A stretch of 32,597 bases of DNA from a virus. The position numbers were made by a program, and so were the translations under genes. The notes under the pieces are model-generated. The model saw nothing but the letters and a program-made list of their open reading frames with translations, searched no databases and was not told the origin of the DNA. This document shows, piece by piece, positions 1 through 8,763 of the stretch. The first letter of the stretch is position 1; each line of letters begins with the position of its first letter. Location: positions 1-32,597 of the IMG/VR virus record IMGVR_UViG_3300027793_000205; one strand, 5' to 3'.

Positions 1-140
1 ACACCGTGCTCTTCAAGAAGCTCGCGGAGCTTGGGTTCGACTGCTGGCTCGACCCGCGTATGACCTGCGCGCACATCGGCACCAAGAAGTTCTACGGTGA
101 CATCCAAGCGTTCATCAAGCGCCTAGCCCCTGTGGAGTAA
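1..140 (+). CDS. C-terminal end of a glycosyltransferase-like protein (5' truncated by window edge)
   Basis: The reading frame that starts at base 3 stays open for 45 codons and ends with TAA at 138-140, three bases before the next ATG. The visible peptide contains ELGFDCWLDPRMTCAHIGTK followed by a short FYGD-containing tail. A segment of the form 'large residue, D-P, then C-x-H-x-G' near the C-terminus is typical of family 2-like glycosyltransferases seen in phage genomes, where the His-Gly lies near the end of the catalytic domain. Only the last 45 residues are visible, so the DxD motif and fold cannot be checked. The role would be sugar modification of host surface or virion components, but that is inference. 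It could also be another conserved phage protein with a similar tail. Confidence 0.5.
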   Translation, partial: TVLFKKLAELGFDCWLDPRMTCAHIGTKKFYGDIQAFIKRLAPVE

Positions 141-143
141 TCC

Positions 144-701
144 ATGCTTGAGATCCTCTCCTTCATCACGGGCTTCCTCGGGCCGCTCGTTCCGCAAGTG
201 TTCAAGTGGTTCGAGCGCAAGCAGGAGTACGCGCACGAGCTTGCCCTGATGAAGTTGCGGCTTGAGCAGGGTGCGCAGGAGCACCTGTGGCGCATGGAGC
301 AGATCAGCGCGACAGCAGACATTGCCGAGATGAAGACGCTGCGCACGCCGCAGCAATCGTTCGGGGTGCAACTGCTGGACGCGGCGAAGGAATGGGTGAC
401 GGACACTCGCTGGGGCGCGGTGGTGATCGTGCCGGTGTTTTATCTGTTCGCGCTGTTGGACTTCATCCTCGGCATGGTGCGGCCCGTCATCACCTATGCC
501 GCGTTCGGGTTCTACATGGTCTACAAGTGGACTTTGTTTGAGTCGCTCGCCGCCAACACCACCAAGGAAGCCGCGATTCTCGCCACATGGTCCGATCAGG
601 ACTGGGCAGTGCTCCTGCTGGTGTTGGGCTACTACTTCGGCCAGCGCACGATGCGGGCGGCGTTCGGCGGCAGCACCCAGAATGACAAGCGTGCGGGGTG
701 A
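144..701 (+). CDS. Probable holin-like membrane protein (185 aa)
   Basis: The protein has an N-terminal hydrophobic stretch (residues about 1-20). A charged, probably helical segment (about 22-66, rich in E, K, Q and R) follows, and then three hydrophobic segments at about 91-110, 113-133 and 153-167. The tail is short and polar. Three membrane spans, small size and position directly before a lysozyme gene fit a holin that opens the inner membrane at the end of infection. The start is ATG at 144, three bases after the preceding stop. Its TGA (699-701) lies three bases before the TTG start of the lysozyme, so the two are probably translationally coupled. I cannot assign a named holin family; a structural membrane protein is the alternative. 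Confidence 0.6.
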   Translation: MLEILSFITGFLGPLVPQVFKWFERKQEYAHELALMKLRLEQGAQEHLWRMEQISATADIAEMKTLRTPQQSFGVQLLDAAKEWVTDTRWGAVVIVPVFYLFALLDFILGMVRPVITYAAFGFYMVYKWTLFESLAANTTKEAAILATWSDQDWAVLLLVLGYYFGQRTMRAAFGGSTQNDKRAG

Positions 702-704
702 TCC

Positions 705-1175
705 TTGGGCCGCTGGTTGCATCTTGCCCGCGACCTCGCGCATGAGTTCGAGGGGCTGCACCGGGTGGGTCAGGATGGCCTGATCTACCCGTACCACGAC
801 CCTGTAGGTTTTCCGACACAGGGCTGGGGCAGGCTGCTGAGTCGCAACAAGTGGGAGTCCCTGAGCCGCTATCACCCCATCACGCGGGCCGAGGCGGACG
901 AATGGTGCAACGAGGATCTCGCCAAGCACGCGCGAGCGGTGTGGTCCCTGTGCCCGGTGGAGATGACGCCGGGGATGTTCGCCGCGCTGGTGGACTTCAG
1001 TTTCAACGCCGGGCCGGGAAACCTTGAGATCAGCACACTGCGCCGCCGCCTGCTGGCTGGCGACTACGAAGGCGCAGCCGATCAATTCCCACGCTGGGTC
1101 TATGCACAAGGGGTAAAATTGCCGGGACTTGTGCGCCGCCGCGCTGCTGAGCGTGCGCTCTTCCTGAAGGAGTAG
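705..1175 (+). CDS. Endolysin, lysozyme of glycoside hydrolase family 24 type (156 aa)
   Basis: This enzyme is expected to hydrolyse the beta-1,4 bond between MurNAc and GlcNAc in peptidoglycan and so lyse the cell. The N-terminal region shows the family catalytic pattern: E16 before a glycine (FEGLH), D32 (YHDPVG) and T38 (FPTQGWG), matching the Glu-Asp-Thr triad of T4/P22-like lysozymes. Further on, a VDFSFNAGPG segment (about residues 99-108) matches the conserved 'FNxG' block. The start is TTG at 705: a TGA at 699-701 closes the frame upstream, there is no nearby in-frame ATG, and GGGGTGA sits four bases before it. No signal peptide or SAR anchor is visible, so export would rely on the upstream holin. 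The length is normal for the family. Confidence 0.88.
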   Translation: MGRWLHLARDLAHEFEGLHRVGQDGLIYPYHDPVGFPTQGWGRLLSRNKWESLSRYHPITRAEADEWCNEDLAKHARAVWSLCPVEMTPGMFAALVDFSFNAGPGNLEISTLRRRLLAGDYEGAADQFPRWVYAQGVKLPGLVRRRAAERALFLKE

Positions 1176-1177
1176 CC

Positions 1178-3301
1178 GTGTCCTTGTTCAAAGCCGTTTT
1201 CAAAGCCGGCGTCAATCGCGAAAACACGCGGTATACCACTGAAGGCGGCTGGTACGACTGCGACAAAATCCGTTTTCGGCAAGGCACGCCAGAGCAAATT
1301 GGCGGGTGGGTGCGCATTTCAGCAAACACGTTCATAGGTATCTGTCGCTCCCTCTGGAACTGGATTACGCTGTCAGCACAGAACCTTATGGGTGTAGGCA
1401 CAAACCGCAAGTTCTACATCGAGCTTGGCGGAGCGTACAACGACGTTACGCCGATTCGTAGCACGGTTACGCTGACAAACCCTTTCACTGCTACGAACGG
1501 CTCTGCTGTAATCAACGTCACGCACACGGACCATGGCGCACTGACTGGCGACTATGTGACGTACATGGGGGCGGGTATTACAGGGCTTGGCGGCAATATA
1601 ACTGCCAGCGTACTGACCGGCGAATTCGTCATCACCGTCATTAACACCAACTCCTACTCCATCACCGTAGGAGCGACGGCGAATGCAACAGACGCTGCAG
1701 GTTCTCCCGGGGGCGGTTCCGTCATTACGCAGTACCAAGTCAACTCAGGTGAAACTGCCGCCAATCCTCTGCTTGGCTGGGGTTCAGGAGGGTGGGGCGC
1801 AGCGCCTTGGGGCGGTAGCCCGCCGCTACCCATCAATCCCACTGTTCCGCTACTGCGCATATGGAATCAGCAGAACTTCGGGGAAGACCTGATATACGGT
1901 CCTAACGGGGGCGCGTTATACTATTGGGACGCTTCCAAGGGGGTTACCTCTTCTACGATCTTCGTAACTATTGCTTCTCCGGCAGTGGTTACTTTCACGT
2001 TTGCGCCTGTCGAAGGCATGGTGGTGTCTTTCACGACTACCGGCGCGCTGCCTACAGGGCTGGCAGTGGGGGCGTACTACTATGTCGTCAACGTATTTGC
2101 TTTTACAGCGCAGCTGTCGCTAACGTATAACGGGCCGGCCATCAATACCTCAGGAACGCAGTCTGGCACGCACTCGTTGTCGGCACGAGGCGTTCCTTTG
2201 TCGACTATGCCCGGCGCTTCAGACACTCCGCTGTACGCCAACTACGCGCTTGTTTCCGACACAAGCCGTTTTGTGTTTGCGTTCGGCACGAACGAAATCG
2301 GTTCCACCGCTATTGACCCGATGCTGGTGCGGTGGTCTGACCAAGAAGACGCCGCTAACTGGACCCCTTCTGCGGTCACACAGGCGGGCTTTACGCGGCT
2401 ATCAAGCGGCTCGACGTTTGTAGCTGCTGTGCAAACTCGCCAAGAGATCGTCGTCTTTACTGACTCTGCGCTGTACTCGTTTCAGTATGTCGGCCCTCCG
2501 TACGTTTGGACAAGCCAGCCGCTGTCGGCCAACATCTCCATCATCAGCACACGCGCGGCGTCGCTAGCCTCCGGCGTAGTCTACTGGATGGGTGTTGACA
2601 AGTTCTACATGTACGATGGCCGCGTGCAAACGCTACGCTGCGACCTTCGGCAGTTCATCTACAATGATATCAACTTGGGACAAGCTTCCCAAGTTTTTTC
2701 CAGCACAAACGAAGGCTTTAACGAGGTGTGGTGGTTCTACTGCACAGCCAACAGCACAACGGTAGATCGCTACGTCGTTTATAACTACGGCGAAGACGTG
2801 TGGTACTACGGCTCGATGGCACGCACGGCGTGGATCGATTCCGCGCTGCGCAATAACCCGCAAGCCGCGACGTATCTGAACAACCTTGTGGCGCATGAAT
2901 CGGGCACGGACGATAACGCCACCGGGACGCCAGCAGCAATCGAATCCTACATCCAGTCCTCTGAGTTCGACATCGGCGACGGACACAATTTCGGCTACAT
3001 CTGGCGGGTGCTGCCTGATATAACTTTTAGGGGCTCTTCGTCGGCTGCGCCGACTGCTAACTTCACGCTGTTGACGTTGAAAAACGCAGGCTCTGGCTAC
3101 ACAACGCCGGCTTCGCAGGGTGGGACAAACAGCGCGAACGTGGTGCGTACGGCAACCGTACCGGTAGAGGCGTTTACAGGCCAAGTGTACACGCGCGTGC
3201 GTGGCAGGCAGATAGCACTTAAAGTATCTAGCGCACAAGTGGGCACAACTTGGCAGTTAGGCGCGCCGCGTCTCGACATTAGACCGGATGGGAGAAAGTA
3301 A
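1178..3301 (+). CDS. Virion tail/stabilization-like structural protein (707 aa)
   Basis: The gene starts with GTG at 1178 after AAGGAG and ends with a TAATG overlap into the next gene. The N-terminus (AGVNRENTRYTTEGGWYDCD, then KIRFRQGTPEQIGGW) and the C-terminus (WQLGAPRLDIRPDGRK) are blocks I recognise from podovirus structural proteins annotated as tail or DNA-stabilization proteins. Between them are beta-rich, Gly/Thr/Ser-rich segments. Two of these look like inserted small beta domains: about residues 88-185 (HGALTGDYVTYMGAG) and about 258-340 (TGALPTGLAVGAYYYVVN). I infer a beta-propeller-like head-tail connector or tail-knob protein. The exact equivalent (P22 gp10-like, T7 gp12-like or other) cannot be decided by eye. 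Its base composition appears somewhat lower in GC than the neighbours. Confidence 0.65.
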   Translation: MSLFKAVFKAGVNRENTRYTTEGGWYDCDKIRFRQGTPEQIGGWVRISANTFIGICRSLWNWITLSAQNLMGVGTNRKFYIELGGAYNDVTPIRSTVTLTNPFTATNGSAVINVTHTDHGALTGDYVTYMGAGITGLGGNITASVLTGEFVITVINTNSYSITVGATANATDAAGSPGGGSVITQYQVNSGETAANPLLGWGSGGWGAAPWGGSPPLPINPTVPLLRIWNQQNFGEDLIYGPNGGALYYWDASKGVTSSTIFVTIASPAVVTFTFAPVEGMVVSFTTTGALPTGLAVGAYYYVVNVFAFTAQLSLTYNGPAINTSGTQSGTHSLSARGVPLSTMPGASDTPLYANYALVSDTSRFVFAFGTNEIGSTAIDPMLVRWSDQEDAANWTPSAVTQAGFTRLSSGSTFVAAVQTRQEIVVFTDSALYSFQYVGPPYVWTSQPLSANISIISTRAASLASGVVYWMGVDKFYMYDGRVQTLRCDLRQFIYNDINLGQASQVFSSTNEGFNEVWWFYCTANSTTVDRYVVYNYGEDVWYYGSMARTAWIDSALRNNPQAATYLNNLVAHESGTDDNATGTPAAIESYIQSSEFDIGDGHNFGYIWRVLPDITFRGSSSAAPTANFTLLTLKNAGSGYTTPASQGGTNSANVVRTATVPVEAFTGQVYTRVRGRQIALKVSSAQVGTTWQLGAPRLDIRPDGRK

Positions 3302-3909
3302 TGGCGCAGCTGATCCCGCCCCGCGCCCCTAACCTACCACTAGCGCCAAAAGAATACGACTCGGGGCACCAAGAAAAGCTCACAAATGCGCTGCGACTGT
3401 ACTTCCGGCAGCTTGACAGCGCGCTTACGCAGCTGCTCAGGGGTTTTAACAACTACGGTACTTTCTACAGCACCACCACGCAGACGAACCCGGTAACGTC
3501 CGCAGTAAACCTTGTGACGTATGACACTACTGCAGAGGCATTCGGGGTAAGTGTAGACGCAATCAACCCGTCGAGGCTTGAGGTAACGATGGCCGGCGTT
3601 TACAACTTTCAGTTCTCTGCGCAGCTAGACCACACAGGCGGCGGTAAAGCGGCGTTCTACTTCTGGTTTAGGATAAACGGCACTGACGTGCCCGACAGCG
3701 CTACCAAGATGGTCTTGGCCGGAGCAACTGATGAAGTGGTAGCGGCATGGAACTACCTCGTGTCTTTGAGCGCGGGTGACTACTTTGAACTTGTGTGGAG
3801 TTCTCCCGATTCCGGCGCTAGAATACTCGCAGAGCCTGCGGCAGCGCCCATCCCCGCCATTCCGTCCGTCATCATGACGGCTACCTACGCCTATCCGGCG
3901 GACAATTGA
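3301..3909 (+). CDS. Jelly-roll (C1q/TNF-like) virion decoration or fibre protein (202 aa)
   Basis: The first 55 residues are proline-rich then helical (LTNALRLYFRQLDSALTQLL), resembling the short N-terminal attachment segment of phage fibre proteins. The rest is a predicted beta sandwich: 'TMAGVYNFQFSAQLDHTGGG', a WFRINGTDVP strand pair, a LSAGDYFELVW strand and a closing PSVIMTATYAY strand. That order of blocks is typical of phage C1q/TNF-like trimeric jelly rolls. Such domains decorate capsids or tails and may bind host surface sugars; the binding partner here is unknown. The ATG overlaps the stop of the preceding gene by one base and GGAG lies just upstream, so the two are co-translated. 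The protein is intact. Confidence 0.6.
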   Translation: MAQLIPPRAPNLPLAPKEYDSGHQEKLTNALRLYFRQLDSALTQLLRGFNNYGTFYSTTTQTNPVTSAVNLVTYDTTAEAFGVSVDAINPSRLEVTMAGVYNFQFSAQLDHTGGGKAAFYFWFRINGTDVPDSATKMVLAGATDEVVAAWNYLVSLSAGDYFELVWSSPDSGARILAEPAAAPIPAIPSVIMTATYAYPADN

Positions 3910-3916
3910 GGTACGC

Positions 3917-6900
3917 ATGAGCCTTGCGAATCTTGCTCAGGAAATCGCCCATAAAGGCCGTCACGGGGACTCCACCCTTGTGCATATGACTCCCGGCGAA
4001 GTAGCCGGTCTTGCCGCTATTGCTCGTGCGCATGGAGGGGAGCTTACGGTCAACCCCGAGACAGGTCTGCCTGAGGCAAATTTCCTCAAGAAGATCCTGC
4101 CGGCACTTGCCGGTGCAGCGGTAAGCAGCGTCACGGGATGGAACCCTTTTGCGTCCAGTCTGCTGATCGGCAGCGCCACGGGGCTGGCCTCTGGCAGTCT
4201 CAGCAAGGGCCTCGCGGCGGGACTCGGGGCCTACAGCGGTGCCAGTCTGGCGGGTGGGCTGACAGACCTTGGCGCGCAGGCATTGGCTAATCAGGCGGCA
4301 TCGGTGCCCTACGCGGCCAATCTGCCGCCCGGAGAAGTGTTCAGCGCAAGTGCTGCGCCGTCTGCATTTGACAAGATTGGGGCTGGGTTTGGTCGACTGA
4401 CCGAGAAGGGCGGACCGCAGGCGTTTGTCGACGCCATGGGGGGCAGCAAGGGGCTGATGCAGGCAGGGCTGGCGGGGTTGGCTGGCGCGTCTATGATGGA
4501 GCCGCAAAAGACGGTACCGACGGTCACTAAGCAGCCGTCGTTGATTCGCCCAATGGTCATGCAGCGGCAGCAGCGGCCTTGGCAAGAAGCGCAGCAGATG
4601 GGCGGACAGTACTTCGATGACCGCCTTACGCCGTTGACGCCGTATGAGGCGGCGGGCGGTGGTGTTGTGCCGCCCCCGTCAGGAGAAGCTGTTCACTTGT
4701 ACGCGGACGGCGGGTCGGTGGCAGGGAGTGCCACGCCTGCTGCAGCGCCTTTCTCGTCTCAGCAGATCGCAGACTACTACAAGCAGTTTGTTACGCAAGG
4801 CGGGATGTCAGAAGCTGACTTTGTCAGCGGGGCGCGCAACTTTGGCGTCACTGATGCGCAGCTTATGAGCGCGCGCAATTTGCTCCTTGGGGTGCCTGAG
4901 AACACTTCGTGGGCTGCTGCTAACCAGATGGTTGCCCCGCCTCCGCAACAGCCGATGGGCGGGTATGGCGCTGACGCAGGCGCGATCAATCTTGCTGGTA
5001 TGCCCGGTGCTAACGCTGGGCCTCCGGCTGCGGGTGTTGGCTCGATCAATCTTGCGGGTATGCCCGGTGCTGACGCTGGGCCTCCGGCTTCGTTTGCACC
5101 GGCTGCGGCGCAGCAGCCGCTTGGGGGCCCGCCGTCGCCGGCTGGAGGCACTGCGCCCAACAGCATCAGCACCCCGCCGCCTCCGCAGCAGCCGCTTGGG
5201 GGCCCGCCGTCGCCGGCTGGAGGCACTGCGCCCAACATCATCAGCACTCCGCCGCCTCCGCAGCAACCTACGCGTTCGCGCCCGACTACAACGCGTCTGC
5301 CCGGTCTTGGCCTGACGCCGGAACAACTGGCGACTCAATACCAGATGTACGTCGCTTCTGGACGAAAAACAGAAGACGAGTTCATGTCCAACTTCAACAT
5401 CGATCCGATGGCGTTGGCAGATCTCAAGCAGACTATGGTTAACCAGTCGCCGGCACAAGCGATAGCTGCGGCGCAGCCAACCGTCAATGAGGCGGTCGCT
5501 CCTGTTTCTGTTGCAGCGGCTCCAGCACAGCGTACGTTTACTCCCCAAGAAATCGCTGGGTACTACGAAGATTTTGTTGTCAAACAGGGGATGTCCGACG
5601 CAGACTTTATCAAGTCTGCTCGCGACTTCGGCGTCACTGACGATCAACTTCTTCAAGCGCGTGATGTCTTTTTGGCGTCCAAGCAGCCCCCTGCGCAGCC
5701 TGCGGCAAGCGTGGCCGCGCCTGCTAGTAGGGCAGGAGAGGCGCTTAATATGCGCAACCTGTCTGCCATGCAGCCGGATGACGCACTTGGCTACTTGCGG
5801 CAAATTACGCCGCAGCAGCTGCAGATTGAACAATCTGCGCCCGTGTACGAATCCGAGTACGGAGGGCGTACTTTCTACTCTGCGCCGGGAGGTGTGCCTT
5901 CAATCGGCAATCAGCTTACGCCTATTTACTCAGGTGGAGCAGGCGAGGGGGAATCGCCGACACTTACGGGGTTTGAACGGCAGATCACGCCCACTTTCGA
6001 TCCAAGCTACGAAGGGGGTAGATACGGCGGCTACCACGCGGTATACGATACTTCCGGCAAACTGAAAGATGTTGTGTTTCGCCCAGAAGAACGTAGCGGC
6101 GGTTGGCTCGCAGAGAACATTGAGACTATCGCGCCTGCAGTAATAGGTGCGCTGGCGGGCCCAGGAGCCGCTGCCTTGCTTGGCGGGGGGACGGCTACAG
6201 CAGGTTCTAGTGCGCTTGCGGGCGCGCTTATGGGCGGAACCTACGGCGCAGGTAGTGCCGCAGTCAATGACCAGAACGTACTTAAAGGGGCCGTTACCGG
6301 GGCGCTTACCGGGGCCGCATCTGGCGCGCTGCCGTATCTGTTTGATGGGGCGACTGCGGCGCCTATCGACGCCGAGCTTGGGTTCTCTAACTACAACGGC
6401 ACAGGTGCTATCGGGTCTACGGGCATTGTCAGCGATCTTGACGAACTTGCGCAGATCCTGCCGGAAGGCGGAGTAAGCGCGGGCACCACGCCCTCTTTCA
6501 CCACTGATCAGATTGTCGACGCTTACGAAGAGTTTGTTGGTCGGGGAGGAATGTCAGAAGCTGATTTTATTCAAGAAGCGTATAAGTACGGCGTAACCGA
6601 TGAGCAGCTTCTGAATGCCCGACAGCAGCTGCTGCAAGACATGGGGCTCGATACGACGAGTACGGCAGCAACGGGGCAAGGCGCTGTGAGCGCCGGAGAT
6701 ATTTCCGACGACATTCTTAGCTCAGCAATTGACCAACTTGAAGGCGGTATGTCGTATGACGACTATGTCAGGCTTGTGGACGAAATCACAGGTACTGGCA
6801 CGGGCACGGGGGGCGTAGACCTGTCCGAAGCCGACATCACCGACGCAGAGGTTGCTCAGACCGGCGGTAGGGGCGATGTCCTCGATGACCTGTCCGAAGC

Positions 6901-8755
6901 CGACATCACCGACGCAGAGGTTGCTCAGACCGGCGGTAGGGGCGATGTCCTCGATGACCTGTCCGAAGCTGACATCACCGACGCAGAGGTTGCGAATACG
7001 CTAGGTAGAGACATTGCCGATGATTTGTCCGATGACGCTGTTAAAGCCGCCATTGATCAAATGGAAGGCGGTATGTCATATGACGACTATGTCCGGCTTG
7101 TTGACGAGATCACAGGTACCGGCGCAGGCACGGGGGGCGTAGACCTGTCCGAAGCTGACATCACCGACGCAGAGCTTACGGACACGCTCGGTAAAGACGT
7201 TGTCGATGATCTGTCCGAAGCTGACATCACCGACGCAGAGCTTACGGACACGCTAGGTAAAGATGTTGTCGATGACCTGTCCGAAGCGGACATTACCGAC
7301 GCAGAGCTTACGGACACGCTAGGTAAAGATGTTGTCGATGACCTGTCCGAAGCGGACATTACCGACGCAGAGGTTGCTCAGACCGGCGCTGAAAGCGATT
7401 TGGGCGATACCCGTGATGACATTGCCGACAGCGGCGGCACCAGCGGTGATGTACTTGACCGCGATTTGGGCGATGCTTTTGATAAAGACGTTGAAGATGT
7501 ATCCGATGACGCTGTTAAAGCCGCCATTGATCAAATGGAAGGCGGTACGTCGTATGACGACTATGTGCGGCTTGTGGACGAAATCACAGGCACTGGCGCA
7601 AGCACAGGCGCGAGCACAGGTACCAGCACTGGTACTGGCGGCGGCTTAGGCGCTTTGGCCGACACGGTCAAAAACATCGTAACGAACAACCCGACAGCCA
7701 CCGCGCTAGGCATTGCAGCGCTTACAGGCGCGGTCAGCGGCGGCACGCAGCAAACGACCGGGACTAGCGGAGGCACTACGCAAAACATCCCGCGTTACAC
7801 TTCTCCGCGCGTGTTCGGCAATGTTCAAGGGGGTGCGGGCCAAGGCAGTGTAAGTGGTGGCGTCGGGGGTGGCGGAGGTGGCGGCTACGCGGACGACAGC
7901 GGCAAAACGCAGTCGCAAATTGCGTACGAATACCTAATGGGTATGCGTCCGTCTTCTCGCGCGTACCGTGGCGCGCCTGTTCAGCAAGCCCCTGCTAGAC
8001 CGGCGGCTGTTCAGCAAGCTCCTGCGCAACAAGTTTCTGCGCAGCAAGCTTCTGCGCAGCAAGCTCCTGCGCGCTCGTATAGTACGCAGGAGATCATGAA
8101 CGCCTACAAGGACTTTGTAGGCAATCAGGGCATGACCGAAGAAACCTTCGTATCTGAAGCGCGTCGTTTGGGCATCACCGATGAAGAGCTTATGGCTGCG
8201 CGTGGGCAGCTACTGCAAGAAATGCAAGCTCCTGCGCAGCAAACCCCAGCGCGCTCGTATAGCACGCAAGAGATCATGAACGCCTACAAGGACTTTGTAG
8301 GCAATCAGGGCATGACCGAAGAAACCTTCGTGTCTGAAGCGCGTCGTTTGGGCATCACCGATGAAGAGCTTATGGCTGCGCGAGAACAACTGCTCCGCGA
8401 AATGCAGGCGGCGCCCATGGCGGCAGGAGGCATTGCAGCACTTGCTGCCGGCGGACGTATGGCTGAGGGGCATCTAGGGAGCTACTCCGACGGAGGGCGT
8501 CTGCTGCGTGGGCCCGGGGACGGCGTTTCCGACTCCATTCCTGCTAGCATCGGCGGTAAGCACCCGGCGCGTCTGGCTGACGGTGAGTTTGTCATCCCCG
8601 CGCGTATCGTTTCGGAGCTTGGTAACGGGTCCACAGAAGCAGGCGCCCGCCAGCTTTACGCAATGATGGATCGTATTCAGAAGCGTCGAGGCAAGACTGT
8701 AGGCAAAAATGCCGTAGCAGTTGACTCCAAGGCACGTAAGTTCCTCCCCGCTTGA
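3917..8755 (+). CDS. Large repeat-rich virion structural protein (1612 aa)
   Basis: The start ATG follows GAGGT. The N-terminal 100 residues (HMTPGEVAGLAAIARAHGG, NPETGLPEANFLKKILP, then small-residue hydrophobic helices) and the last 110 residues (GPGDGVSDSIPASIGGKHPA, RLADGEFVIPARIVSELGNG) are blocks I recognise from podovirus structural proteins of unknown exact role. Between them lies modular filler. Six copies of a helical module of about 45 residues start near residues 279, 466 (diverged), 541, 861, 1388 and 1448. There are also Pro/Gln-rich linkers, a second hydrophobic small-residue region (about 740-800), and a long Asp-rich repeat block (about 930-1240). Probable membrane-active helices at both ends suggest a role in DNA ejection or tail assembly, but this is inference. 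Length probably varies between relatives through repeat number. Confidence 0.65.
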   Translation: MSLANLAQEIAHKGRHGDSTLVHMTPGEVAGLAAIARAHGGELTVNPETGLPEANFLKKILPALAGAAVSSVTGWNPFASSLLIGSATGLASGSLSKGLAAGLGAYSGASLAGGLTDLGAQALANQAASVPYAANLPPGEVFSASAAPSAFDKIGAGFGRLTEKGGPQAFVDAMGGSKGLMQAGLAGLAGASMMEPQKTVPTVTKQPSLIRPMVMQRQQRPWQEAQQMGGQYFDDRLTPLTPYEAAGGGVVPPPSGEAVHLYADGGSVAGSATPAAAPFSSQQIADYYKQFVTQGGMSEADFVSGARNFGVTDAQLMSARNLLLGVPENTSWAAANQMVAPPPQQPMGGYGADAGAINLAGMPGANAGPPAAGVGSINLAGMPGADAGPPASFAPAAAQQPLGGPPSPAGGTAPNSISTPPPPQQPLGGPPSPAGGTAPNIISTPPPPQQPTRSRPTTTRLPGLGLTPEQLATQYQMYVASGRKTEDEFMSNFNIDPMALADLKQTMVNQSPAQAIAAAQPTVNEAVAPVSVAAAPAQRTFTPQEIAGYYEDFVVKQGMSDADFIKSARDFGVTDDQLLQARDVFLASKQPPAQPAASVAAPASRAGEALNMRNLSAMQPDDALGYLRQITPQQLQIEQSAPVYESEYGGRTFYSAPGGVPSIGNQLTPIYSGGAGEGESPTLTGFERQITPTFDPSYEGGRYGGYHAVYDTSGKLKDVVFRPEERSGGWLAENIETIAPAVIGALAGPGAAALLGGGTATAGSSALAGALMGGTYGAGSAAVNDQNVLKGAVTGALTGAASGALPYLFDGATAAPIDAELGFSNYNGTGAIGSTGIVSDLDELAQILPEGGVSAGTTPSFTTDQIVDAYEEFVGRGGMSEADFIQEAYKYGVTDEQLLNARQQLLQDMGLDTTSTAATGQGAVSAGDISDDILSSAIDQLEGGMSYDDYVRLVDEITGTGTGTGGVDLSEADITDAEVAQTGGRGDVLDDLSEADITDAEVAQTGGRGDVLDDLSEADITDAEVANTLGRDIADDLSDDAVKAAIDQMEGGMSYDDYVRLVDEITGTGAGTGGVDLSEADITDAELTDTLGKDVVDDLSEADITDAELTDTLGKDVVDDLSEADITDAELTDTLGKDVVDDLSEADITDAEVAQTGAESDLGDTRDDIADSGGTSGDVLDRDLGDAFDKDVEDVSDDAVKAAIDQMEGGTSYDDYVRLVDEITGTGASTGASTGTSTGTGGGLGALADTVKNIVTNNPTATALGIAALTGAVSGGTQQTTGTSGGTTQNIPRYTSPRVFGNVQGGAGQGSVSGGVGGGGGGGYADDSGKTQSQIAYEYLMGMRPSSRAYRGAPVQQAPARPAAVQQAPAQQVSAQQASAQQAPARSYSTQEIMNAYKDFVGNQGMTEETFVSEARRLGITDEELMAARGQLLQEMQAPAQQTPARSYSTQEIMNAYKDFVGNQGMTEETFVSEARRLGITDEELMAAREQLLREMQAAPMAAGGIAALAAGGRMAEGHLGSYSDGGRLLRGPGDGVSDSIPASIGGKHPARLADGEFVIPARIVSELGNGSTEAGARQLYAMMDRIQKRRGKTVGKNAVAVDSKARKFLPA
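5111..5260 (+). repeat. 75-bp tandem repeat coding for Pro/Gln-rich linker (2 units)
   Basis: Two nearly identical 75-base units start at 5111 and 5186 and encode QQPLGGPPSPAGGTAPN followed by a short Ser/Thr/Pro run, twice. Just upstream (about 4981-5096) a second, shorter repeat encodes INLAGMPGANAGPP twice. Both lie in frame within the 1612-residue structural protein and probably form extended, flexible linkers between helical modules. They look like recent duplications because the bases, not only the amino acids, are conserved. Confidence 0.85.
6818..7405 (+). repeat. Acidic DLSEADITDAE repeat array (69-bp and 66-bp units)
   Basis: Units beginning with the codons for DLSEADITDAE start at 6818, 6887 and 6956 (69-base spacing) and at 7142, 7208, 7274 and 7340 (66-base spacing). 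Each unit has a short variable tail, for example VAQTGGRGDVLD or LTDTLGKDVVD. A larger block (SDDAVKAAIDQMEGGMSYDD, then YVRLVDEITGTG) precedes each sub-array at about 6703 and 7027, and occurs again at about 7501. Every period is a multiple of three, so the frame is kept. The encoded segment is strongly negative and may bind divalent cations, but no canonical EF-hand loop is visible. Confidence 0.9.
8071..8408 (+). repeat. Tandem duplication, 180-bp period, of a helical module
   Basis: Bases 8071-8228 and 8251-8408 are nearly identical and are offset by exactly 180 bases (60 codons). Each encodes YSTQEIMNAYKDFVGNQGMT followed by EETFVSEARRLGITDEELMAAR. The high base identity indicates a recent duplication or gene conversion. 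The other four copies of this module in the same protein are diverged, so the array shows both old and new expansion. Confidence 0.9.
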
Positions 8756-8763
8756 GGTGAAAA

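Noticed and set aside
123-1109. 328-codon antisense open frame opposite holin and lysozyme
   Set aside because: The sense-strand lysozyme motifs are clear, and the antisense product is His/Arg-rich without domains.
7087-7359. Antisense open frame over the acidic repeats (Ser/Thr-rich repeated peptide)
   Set aside because: It exists only because the opposite strand repeat keeps the frame open; it has no ribosome site and no normal composition.
6818-7405. Regular repeats that could suggest a CRISPR array
   Set aside because: Units are in-frame protein-coding repeats with 66- and 69-base periods and no unique spacers between constant repeats.
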